Of a stretch of 5,154 bases of DNA, positions 1 to 5,154 are shown piece by piece. Under the pieces are notes generated by a model. It was not told the DNA's origin, searched no databases, and was given only the letters and a program-made list of their open reading frames with translations. Each line of letters opens with the position of its first letter. Position 1 is the first letter of the stretch. The stretch is from an uncultured Ellagibacter sp. (GTDB taxonomy: Bacteria; Actinomycetota; Coriobacteriia; Coriobacteriales; Eggerthellaceae), in contig CAKTSW010000132.1 in NCBI GenBank assembly GCA_934613165.1, positions 1 through 5,154 of the forward strand, read 5' to 3'. Made by a program: the position numbers and the translations under genes.

Positions 1-926
1 GGGTCATCGTGTATTGCCCGACTTCCCATATCGGGGAGTGGGTCGATGCGTCGTCACTTCTCGTTTTGGGCATCTCGTCGGCGTTTTCCGCTCTTGCCCT
101 CGTTGCATTGGCGGCAACGGCTCGCAGCATAACGCGCCCGCTCAAGCGGCTTTGCCGCGAATCCGAGCGCATAGGGGGCGGGGATTTCGCGGAAATAGAG
201 TCGGCGTTCAAGCTCGGGGAACTCGAGGACCTACGGCGCTCCATGAACGGCATGTCGAGGCGCCTTGAGCGCGCGGAGCAGAGTCAGAAGCGATTCCTCG
301 CGAACGTATCTCATGAGTTGCGAAGCCCCCTCATGTCGATCGGTGGCTATGCGCAGGGGATCGAACAAGGCGTGTTCGACCCGCCGCAGCGCGCCGCGCG
401 CGTCATCATGGACGAAAGCGTGCGGCTCACCGAGGTCGTCGAGGGGCTGCTGTCGCTATCGCGGTTGGAGGGGGAATCAGGCCCCGCCGATTTGCAACGG
501 GTCGATCTCGTCGCGGCGACGCTGCGCTGCGCCGATCGCGCGCGGGGTCTCGCGTCCGCGCGCGACGTGTCCGTGCGAGTCGAGGCGCCCGAAGAAGAGG
601 TCGCGGCGCTTGCGACCGAGGAGTTGCTGGGCAGCGTGCTCGACAACGTGCTTTCGAACGCGATCCGCTATGCGGAAGGCGAGGTGCGCGTGTCGGTGTT
701 CGCCGAGAGAGATTCGGCCTCGGTCGAGGTTTCCGATGACGGTCCGGGAATAAATGCCGATGACCTTCCCCATGTGTTCGAGCGCTGCTACAAAGGCAAA
801 GGGGGCCATGTGGGGCTGGGGCTCGCTATCGCCCAGTCGGCGGCGGGGCGTATGGGCGCGACTCTTGTTGCTGGGAAGGGTTCCTTGGAGGGGGCGTCGT
901 TCACGCTGAAGTTGTGCCGGGCATAG
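1..926 (+). CDS. Sensor histidine kinase, C-terminal part (5' end outside window)
   Basis: Membrane-bound two-component sensor kinase that would autophosphorylate on a histidine and pass the phosphate to a response regulator; the signal is unknown. The frame is open to the left edge, so the GTG at 9 is only the first possible start codon and the true start lies upstream. Counting from that GTG: a transmembrane helix at about 16-37, a HAMP linker at about 38-90 (RSITRPL at its start), a HisKA domain with the H-box NVSHELRSPL and phospho-acceptor His102, and an HATPase_c domain with N-box Asn213/Asn217, G1 box DDGPG at 243-247 and G2 box GLGLAIA from 269. All catalytic boxes are intact and the protein ends soon after the ATPase fold, as in OmpR-partner (class I) kinases. 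The sensor domain, first membrane helix and probable partner regulator are not visible. It uses ATA, CTA and TCA codons that its neighbours nearly lack. Family assignment is firm; the specific kinase cannot be named. Confidence 0.93.
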   Translation, partial: VIVYCPTSHIGEWVDASSLLVLGISSAFSALALVALAATARSITRPLKRLCRESERIGGGDFAEIESAFKLGELEDLRRSMNGMSRRLERAEQSQKRFLANVSHELRSPLMSIGGYAQGIEQGVFDPPQRAARVIMDESVRLTEVVEGLLSLSRLEGESGPADLQRVDLVAATLRCADRARGLASARDVSVRVEAPEEEVAALATEELLGSVLDNVLSNAIRYAEGEVRVSVFAERDSASVEVSDDGPGINADDLPHVFERCYKGKGGHVGLGLAIAQSAAGRMGATLVAGKGSLEGASFTLKLCRA

Positions 927-939
927 GGGCAGATGCCGG
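917..939 (+). terminator. Possible weak terminator hairpin at the end of the kinase gene
   Basis: CCGG-G-CAT (917-924) can pair with ATGCCGG (933-939) across an 8-base loop, giving a 7-bp stem with one bulged G. It is followed by TCTTTC rather than a clean T-run. The left arm overlaps the stop codon at 924-926. The position is right for ending the kinase transcript before the lysA promoter, but the stem is short and imperfect. Confidence 0.3.
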
Positions 940-1062
940 TCTTTCGATCCGATTGCGGCCCGATGGCGGGCGCTCCATGCGTTTGCGTCGCTTATCTCGT
1001 GCCGCATCCGCCTATAGAACGCGTGCTTTTTACGAATGGGAAACGAAGCTCGCGCGCGCGAA

Positions 1063-1071
1063 TGATAGACT
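1063..1071 (+). promoter_or_regulatory. Candidate extended -10 promoter of lysA-hom
   Basis: TGATAGACT fits the extended -10 pattern TGnTAnnnT, with the hexamer TAGACT at 1066-1071. Transcription would start near 1078-1080, leaving a leader of about 24 bases that just holds the ribosome binding site. I see no good -35 hexamer at 16-18 bases upstream, which an extended -10 can make up for. The same pattern occurs before ispG. The rest of the 927-1102 gap shows no riboswitch (no lysine-box core) and no reading frame I would trust. Confidence 0.5.
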
Positions 1072-1091
1072 GGGAAAATTCCACGGCTTAG

Positions 1092-1097
1092 AAAGGA
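1092..1097 (+). promoter_or_regulatory. Ribosome binding site fixing the lysA start
   Basis: AAAGGA lies five bases before the ATG at 1103. The frame is open further upstream to 914 and there is another in-frame ATG at 1142, but neither has a comparable Shine-Dalgarno sequence, so this site picks 1103 as the start. Confidence 0.7.
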
Positions 1098-1102
1098 CAG
1101 CT

Positions 1103-2458
1103 ATGTCTTTACCTGCATCCGATACAAGCAAGAAACCCGACATGCGCACCACCATGGACTTGGGCGAGGTGCTTCCCCGCACCGCCGAGGTCCGCGACAA
1201 CCACCTGTTCATCGGCGGCGTCGACATGGTGAAGCTCGCCCATGAAGAGGGAACGGCGCTCTACGTGTTCGACGAGGCCGACCTCCGCTATCGCATGGAA
1301 AGCTATCGCGAGTCGTTCCATTCCCGCTACGAGAATTCCGACATCGCGTATGCGAGCAAGGCGTTTTTGAACAAGGAAGTCGTGCGCATCGCGAACGAGG
1401 AGGGCATGTGCCTCGATGTGTCGGGCGGCGGCGAGCTCGCCTGCGCGCAGATGGCGGGCTTCCCGATGGAACGCGTGGTGGTCCACGGCAACAACAAGAC
1501 CCCGGCCGAACTCACCGAGGCGATTTCCGCCGGCGTGGGCCGCATCGTGGTCGACAGCCGCATCGAGCTTGCCCGCGTGTCCGAAATCGCGGGAAAACTC
1601 GGTGTTGAGCAGGCCGTCCTTATGCGCATCACCCCGGGCGTCGAAGCCGACACCCACGAATACATCCGCACGGGCTGCGAAGACAGCAAGTTCGGGTTCA
1701 CCATGCTCAACGACTTCGCGTTCTCGTGCGTGAAGGACGCCGTCGCGGCGCCGAACGTGAAGCTCGTCGGCTTCCACTGCCACATCGGCTCGCAGATCTT
1801 CGCGCTCCATTCGTTCCGCGAGGCGGCCGAAGTCATGGTGCAGTTCATCGCCCGCGTGCAGAAGGAATACGGGATCGCCATCACCGAGCTCGATTTGGGC
1901 GGCGGTTTGGGCGTGGCCTACACGGCCGAGGACAAGCCGTCCTCCATCGACGAATTCGCGGAATGCACCACGTCCGCGGTACGCGACTTCTGCGCGAAGT
2001 ACGGCGTTGACGAGCCGCACATCCTCGTCGAGCCTGGTCGCAGCCTTGTCGCCAATGCGGGCGTTACGCTCTACACCGTGGGCATCTTGAAGACGCTGCC
2101 CGGCATCCGCAAGTTCGTCGCCATCGACGGCGGCATGTCCGACAACATCCGCACGGCGCTTTATCACGCCGACTACGAGCCCGTCATCGCCAACAAGGCC
2201 GCCGAGCCCCGCACTGAGATCGTCACGTTGTGCGGCAAGCACTGCGAAAGCGGCGACGCGGTCGTCATCGACATGCCCATCCAGCACCCCGAGGTGGGCG
2301 ACATCGCGTGCGTCTTCGCGACGGGCGCGTACTGTTCCACCATGTCGAGCAACTACAACGGCCAGCCCAAGCCGGCGGTCGTGTTCGTGAAGGACGGTGA
2401 CGCACGCGTCGTGACCCGCCGCGAAACCTACGCCGATCTCTACGCTCGCGATATCTAA
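1103..2458 (+). CDS. lysA: Diaminopimelate decarboxylase
   Basis: Cytosolic PLP enzyme that decarboxylates meso-2,6-diaminopimelate to L-lysine, the last step of lysine synthesis. The 451-residue product is a fold-type III decarboxylase: an N-terminal alpha/beta barrel with the PLP Schiff-base lysine in YASKAF (Lys86), the HCHIGSQ motif at 225-231, the phosphate-binding GGGLG at 266-270 and EPGR at 310-313, then a C-terminal beta domain with CESGD at 381-385 and GAYCSTMSSNYN from 408. The Cys381/Glu382 pair and Tyr410 are the substrate-site residues expected for diaminopimelate decarboxylase, which favours it over ornithine or arginine decarboxylases. The start at 1103 is set by AAAGGA; an in-frame extension back to 914 crosses the promoter region and is not credible. 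The protein has about 20 extra polar residues before the usual start of homology. Codon 3 is a rare TTA. hom follows after 15 bases with no terminator between, so the two are co-transcribed. Confidence 0.97.
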   Translation: MSLPASDTSKKPDMRTTMDLGEVLPRTAEVRDNHLFIGGVDMVKLAHEEGTALYVFDEADLRYRMESYRESFHSRYENSDIAYASKAFLNKEVVRIANEEGMCLDVSGGGELACAQMAGFPMERVVVHGNNKTPAELTEAISAGVGRIVVDSRIELARVSEIAGKLGVEQAVLMRITPGVEADTHEYIRTGCEDSKFGFTMLNDFAFSCVKDAVAAPNVKLVGFHCHIGSQIFALHSFREAAEVMVQFIARVQKEYGIAITELDLGGGLGVAYTAEDKPSSIDEFAECTTSAVRDFCAKYGVDEPHILVEPGRSLVANAGVTLYTVGILKTLPGIRKFVAIDGGMSDNIRTALYHADYEPVIANKAAEPRTEIVTLCGKHCESGDAVVIDMPIQHPEVGDIACVFATGAYCSTMSSNYNGQPKPAVVFVKDGDARVVTRRETYADLYARDI

Positions 2459-2463
2459 TATCC

Positions 2464-2469
2464 AGGAGG
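2464..2469 (+). promoter_or_regulatory. Strong ribosome binding site of hom
   Basis: A perfect AGGAGG sits in the 15-base lysA-hom gap, four bases before the ATG at 2474. It is the strongest Shine-Dalgarno sequence in the window, so hom is probably initiated independently rather than only by coupling to lysA. Confidence 0.8.
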
Positions 2470-2473
2470 ATTC

Positions 2474-3757
2474 ATGACCATCAAACTCGGACTCGTCGGC
2501 ACCGGCACCGTCGGCGGCGGCTGCATCGACATCCTGCAGAAGCATAAGGAAGACTTCAAGCGCCACTACGGCATCGACCTGGAGCTTTCCCGCGTGTGCT
2601 CGCGCGAGAAGGCTCAGGCCGACGCCCACGGCGTGGGTGATTTGTTCACGACCGACTACAACGACATCGTGAACGACGCCGACATCGACATCGTGATCGA
2701 GCTCATCGGCGGCACCACGGCGGCGCGCGATCTGGTTACCAAGGCGCTCGCGGCCGGCAAGAACGTCGTCACCGCCAACAAGGCGCTCATGGCGACCTAC
2801 GGCGAAGAGGTCATGGGGCTTGCGGAAAAGGCGAACCGCGAAATCGCCTTCGAAGCGTCCGTCGGCGGCGGCATCCCCATCATCGACCCGCTCAAGCATT
2901 CGCTTTTCGCGAACGAGATCACCTCGGTCATGGGCATCGTGAACGGCACCACCAACTATATGCTCACCCGCATGGTCGAAAACGGGCTGTCCTACGACGA
3001 GGCCCTGAAAGAGGCTCAGGAAAAGGGCTTCGCGGAAGCCGACCCGTCCGCCGACGTCGACGGGTTCGACGCCGCGGCGAAGATTGCGATCCTCGCGTCG
3101 ATCGCCTTCAATTCGCGCGTGACCATGTCCGACGTGTACACGGAAGGCATCCGCAACGTCACGACGCTCGACCTTGAAACCGCCGACGACATGGGCTACG
3201 TCATCAAGCTTTTGGCCATCGCCCACCGCGCGCCCGAGGGAATCGACGTGCGCGTGCATCCGACCATGCTGCCGAAAACGCATCAGCTGGCCACGGTGAA
3301 CGGCGTGTTCAACGCGATCTACGTCACGGGCGACGCCGTTGGCGAGACGATGTTCTTCGGCGAAGGCGCGGGCGCGGGAGCGGCTGCGAGCGCCGTCATG
3401 GGCGATGTGCTCGAAGTCGCGCGTCATCTTACCCTGGGAATCCCCCCGGTCGTGGGGTGCACCTGCACCGACGACCTCGCCATCGTCCCGATGGAGGACC
3501 TGAAGACGAAGTACTACATTCGCTTCGCCGTCGCCGACCGTCCCGGCGTGCTCGCGGCCATGGCCGGCGTGTTCGCCAAGCACGGCGTCTCCGTGCGCTC
3601 GGTGGTGCAGCGCGGCAATTCCGAGCACGCCACAGTGAACCTGTCGTACGTGACCCACACCGCGGCCGAAGCTTCGGTCCGCGCGGTGCTCGCCGAAATC
3701 GCCCAGCTCGACGACGTGTTGCGCGCCGAGCCTTCCGTCATTCGTGTGGAAGATTAG
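2474..3757 (+). CDS. hom: Homoserine dehydrogenase with C-terminal ACT domain
   Basis: Cytosolic NAD(P)H-dependent enzyme reducing L-aspartate 4-semialdehyde to L-homoserine, the branch point toward threonine, isoleucine and methionine. The 427 residues match the usual length of monofunctional bacterial Hom; no aspartokinase domain is fused to it. An N-terminal Rossmann fold has GLVGTGTVGGG at 6-16 and TANKAL with Lys103. The catalytic domain has EASVGGGIP at 127-135, GIVNGTTNYM from 154 and EADPSADVDGFDAAAK at 188-203. There Glu188, Asp194, Asp199 and Lys203 correspond, with a constant offset of 20, to yeast Glu208, Asp214, Asp219 and Lys223. The C-terminal ACT domain begins near 347 and contains ADRPGVLA at 354-361. 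In homologues this domain carries threonine feedback inhibition, so allosteric control is likely here too (inference). It is the second gene of the lysA-hom operon and is followed by a terminator; thrC and thrB do not follow. Confidence 0.97.
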   Translation: MTIKLGLVGTGTVGGGCIDILQKHKEDFKRHYGIDLELSRVCSREKAQADAHGVGDLFTTDYNDIVNDADIDIVIELIGGTTAARDLVTKALAAGKNVVTANKALMATYGEEVMGLAEKANREIAFEASVGGGIPIIDPLKHSLFANEITSVMGIVNGTTNYMLTRMVENGLSYDEALKEAQEKGFAEADPSADVDGFDAAAKIAILASIAFNSRVTMSDVYTEGIRNVTTLDLETADDMGYVIKLLAIAHRAPEGIDVRVHPTMLPKTHQLATVNGVFNAIYVTGDAVGETMFFGEGAGAGAAASAVMGDVLEVARHLTLGIPPVVGCTCTDDLAIVPMEDLKTKYYIRFAVADRPGVLAAMAGVFAKHGVSVRSVVQRGNSEHATVNLSYVTHTAAEASVRAVLAEIAQLDDVLRAEPSVIRVED

Positions 3758-3775
3758 GGCAGCTCGATACGCCAA

Positions 3776-3814
3776 AACCCGCCCGCGGGCCTTCAATCGG
3801 CCTGCGGGCGGGTT
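3776..3814 (+). terminator. Rho-independent terminator of lysA-hom
   Basis: AACCCGCCCGCGGGCC (3776-3791) pairs with GGCCTGCGGGCGGGTT (3799-3814) as an unbroken 16-bp stem containing one G-U pair, closed by a 7-base loop. It starts 19 bases after the hom stop. The downstream tail CGTTAAT is poor in T. Read from the opposite strand, the hairpin is followed by TTTT when its last two stem bases are counted, so it might act in both directions. It separates hom from ispG. Confidence 0.8.
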
Positions 3815-3878
3815 CGTTAATCGCGGCGCGGTTGTCTGTGCCTTTCTCGCGGGCGTCTTCGCGCGCGTCCGCCAACGC

Positions 3879-3887
3879 TGGTAGAAT
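3879..3887 (+). promoter_or_regulatory. Candidate extended -10 promoter of ispG-proS
   Basis: TGGTAGAAT fits TGnTAnnnT, with the hexamer TAGAAT at 3882-3887 close to the TATAAT consensus. The last base of the hexamer is seven bases before the A of the ispG ATG, so the expected transcription start falls on or next to that ATG. No convincing -35 box is visible. The remainder of the hom-ispG gap (3758-3894) holds only the hom terminator. Confidence 0.6.
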
Positions 3888-3894
3888 AGCCATC

Positions 3895-4980
3895 ATGTAC
3901 AACAAAGACCTTACAACCAACGGATCGAAGCCCAATGCCCTCACGCACCGCGTGATGGTGGGCGGCGTCCCCCTCGGCGGCGGGGCCCCCGTCGTCGTCC
4001 AGTCGATGCTCAATGCGCCTGCGGACAGCGTCGACGCCAACGTGAGCCAGATCGAAGCCCTTGCGGACGCGGGGTGCGAGGTGGTTCGCATGGCCATTCC
4101 CCATCGCAAGTACCTCGACGTGTTCGAAGAAGTGTGCAAGCGCTCGCCGCTTCCCGTCGTCGCCGACGTGCACTTCGACGCGCAGATCGCCATCGAGGCC
4201 GCCCGCCGCGGCGCCGCGAAGCTGCGCATCAACCCCGGCAACATCGGCGGGCTCGAGAAGACCGACGCGGTGCTCGACGCTGCGGGCGAGGCGGGCATCC
4301 CCATCCGCATCGGTGTGAACGCGGGCTCGCTCGATCAGGAACTTGCGGCGCGCGACGACCTCACGCTGCCCGAGAAACTCGCCGCTTCGGCTGCTTCCTA
4401 CGTGCGCTACTGCGAGGGTCGCGGCTTTCGCAACCTGGTGGTAAGCGCGAAGGCCCACGACGTCATGACCACGGTGCGCACCTACCGCATGCTCGCGCGC
4501 GAAATCCCCGAGGTTCCGCTGCACATCGGCATCACCGAAGCGGGAACGCGGTTCCAAGGTGTGGTGAAAAGCGCCAGCGGCCTGGGGATTCTTCTGGAAG
4601 AGGGCATCGGCGACACGATGCGCATCTCGCTTACCGACGACCCCGTCGTCGAGATGCGCGCCTGCTGGACGCTGCTCTCGGCGCTCGATTTGCGCCGGCG
4701 CGGCCCCGAGATCATCAGCTGCCCCACGTGCGGGCGGTGCCAGGTGAACCTCATCGATTTGGCGACGCAGGTCGAAGCGCGCCTGCAAAGCGTGAAGGCG
4801 CCGGTGAAAGTGGCCGTCATGGGGTGCGTGGTGAACGGGCCCGGCGAAGCGCGCGACGCCGATATCGGCGTGGCCTGCGGAGACGGCGTGGGCGTCGTGT
4901 TCAAGGGCGGCCAGGTCTTAAGGAAAGTGGAAGAGCACGCCATCGTCGACGTGTTGATGGAAGAGATTGGAAAACTATGA
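3895..4980 (+). CDS. ispG: 4-hydroxy-3-methylbut-2-enyl diphosphate synthase (IspG/GcpE)
   Basis: Cytosolic [4Fe-4S] enzyme of the MEP isoprenoid pathway that reductively opens 2-C-methyl-D-erythritol 2,4-cyclodiphosphate to HMBPP; electrons come from flavodoxin or ferredoxin. The 361 residues fit the compact bacterial two-domain form. The N-terminal TIM barrel shows VVVQSM near 33-38, INPGNIG at 112-118, GVNAGSL at 140-146 and ITEAG with Glu215. The C-terminal cluster domain has CPTC (Cys276, Cys279) and GCVVNGPGE (Cys311, Glu318). These four residues match E. coli Cys270, Cys273, Cys305 and Glu312 with a constant offset of six. A third cysteine (Cys282) follows the CPTC motif and is not one of the known ligands. 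The ATG at 3895 is chosen because the family homology starts right after it; the frame is open upstream to 3457, but that part overlaps hom and the terminator. No Shine-Dalgarno sequence precedes the ATG, in line with leaderless translation. proS overlaps its stop codon. Confidence 0.97.
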   Translation: MYNKDLTTNGSKPNALTHRVMVGGVPLGGGAPVVVQSMLNAPADSVDANVSQIEALADAGCEVVRMAIPHRKYLDVFEEVCKRSPLPVVADVHFDAQIAIEAARRGAAKLRINPGNIGGLEKTDAVLDAAGEAGIPIRIGVNAGSLDQELAARDDLTLPEKLAASAASYVRYCEGRGFRNLVVSAKAHDVMTTVRTYRMLAREIPEVPLHIGITEAGTRFQGVVKSASGLGILLEEGIGDTMRISLTDDPVVEMRACWTLLSALDLRRRGPEIISCPTCGRCQVNLIDLATQVEARLQSVKAPVKVAVMGCVVNGPGEARDADIGVACGDGVGVVFKGGQVLRKVEEHAIVDVLMEEIGKL

Positions 4981-5154
4981 GCGAAATCATGCGAATGAGC
5001 AAGTTGTATGCTCCGACGCTGAAAGAGGACCCGGCCGACGCGGAAATCGCGAGCCACAAGCTTATGCTGCGCGCGGGCATGATCCGCAAGACGGCTTCGG
5101 GCGTGTACACGTTCCTTCCCCTGGGGCTTAAGGTTCTCGCGAAAGTCGAGAACA
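4977..5154 (+). CDS. proS: Prolyl-tRNA synthetase, N-terminal fragment (3' end outside window)
   Basis: Class II aminoacyl-tRNA synthetase that charges tRNA-Pro with proline in the cytosol. Only the first 59 codons are inside the window. They read as the conserved N-terminus of the bacterial-type enzyme: [10 protein letters not shown] at 14-23, [13 protein letters not shown] at 26-38 and [15 protein letters not shown] at 40-54, which line up with the start of E. coli ProS. The active-site motifs and any editing domain are beyond the edge. The ATG at 4977 overlaps the ispG stop as ATGA, pointing to translational coupling. A second in-frame ATG at 4989 (MRMSKLY) lines up exactly with the E. coli start and is an alternative; the ATGA overlap and a GGA six bases before 4977 favour the first. 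ispG and proS also lie close together in Streptomyces, so the linkage is familiar in actinobacteria. Confidence 0.93.
   Translation, partial: MSEIMRMSKLYAPTLKEDPADAEIASHKLMLRAGMIRKTASGVYTFLPLGLKVLAKVEN

Noticed and set aside
477..1007. Antisense open frame opposite the kinase 3' end and the following gap
   Set aside because: Shadow-like composition (Arg, His, Ala) and overlap with firmly assigned kinase motifs; no ribosome binding site or domain seen.
1013..1018. TATAGA as an alternative lysA -10 box
   Set aside because: It lacks the conserved final T and a TG extension, and would give a leader of about 78 bases with no visible structure; TGATAGACT at 1063 is the better candidate.
1051..1060. 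Alternating CG run as a possible Z-DNA or regulatory site
   Set aside because: Ten bases of CG alternation are expected by chance in such GC-rich sequence.
914..1102. In-frame 63-codon extension of lysA upstream of the ATG at 1103
   Set aside because: It overlaps the kinase stop, covers the likely promoter and ribosome binding site, is arginine-rich without similarity to the family, and has no Shine-Dalgarno sequence of its own.
927..1102. Lysine riboswitch or other leader control before lysA
   Set aside because: The gap is about long enough, but I find no lysine-box core, no T-box sequence and no leader peptide with a run of lysine codons; the likely transcription start leaves only about 24 leader bases.
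3457..3894. In-frame extension of ispG back into hom
   Set aside because: It overlaps the ACT-domain end of hom and the terminator; its arginine-rich composition is typical of an out-of-frame shadow, and IspG homology begins only after 3895.
3817..4788. Long antisense open frame opposite ispG (323 codons)
   Set aside because: It is codon-aligned with ispG and open only because ispG lacks TTA, CTA and TCA codons in that span; no recognisable domain.

Overview
This is an ordinary GC-rich chromosomal stretch with every gene on the + strand: the 3' end of a sensor histidine kinase gene, a two-gene amino-acid operon (lysA-hom), and the start of a second unit (ispG-proS). The high GC content, the G/C-ending codons, the lysA-hom adjacency (also known from Mycobacterium and Corynebacterium), the apparently leaderless ispG and the ispG-proS overlap suggest an actinobacterium. 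The flavour of the proteins makes me favour the Coriobacteriia/Eggerthellales. That placement is inference; no database search was possible.

Layout. Positions 1-926 hold the C-terminal part of a membrane histidine kinase (last transmembrane helix, HAMP, HisKA, HATPase_c); its N-terminal part and probably its response regulator lie before the window. Positions 927-1102 are non-coding and contain a possible weak hairpin terminator and a candidate extended -10 promoter plus a ribosome binding site for lysA. lysA (1103-2458, diaminopimelate decarboxylase) and hom (2474-3757, homoserine dehydrogenase with a C-terminal ACT domain) are 15 bases apart and read as one operon. A strong GC-rich hairpin at 3776-3814 ends this unit. 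A second extended -10 promoter lies just before ispG (3895-4980, the iron-sulfur enzyme of the MEP isoprenoid pathway). Its distance to the ATG and the lack of a Shine-Dalgarno sequence suggest a leaderless mRNA. proS (prolyl-tRNA synthetase) starts inside the ispG stop codon and runs off the window end.

How the genes work together. LysA and Hom act on the two branches of the aspartate family: LysA makes lysine from meso-diaminopimelate, and Hom commits aspartate semialdehyde to threonine/methionine (and isoleucine via threonine). IspG and ProS are essential housekeeping enzymes joined by translational coupling rather than by a shared pathway. The kinase is functionally unrelated, and its codon use differs clearly from the other three genes.

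I found no mobile element, CRISPR array, RNA gene, riboswitch or undescribed system. The points most worth a second look are the matching TGnTAGA(A/C)T promoter elements before both transcription units, the probable leaderless start of ispG, and the codon-use contrast of the kinase gene.
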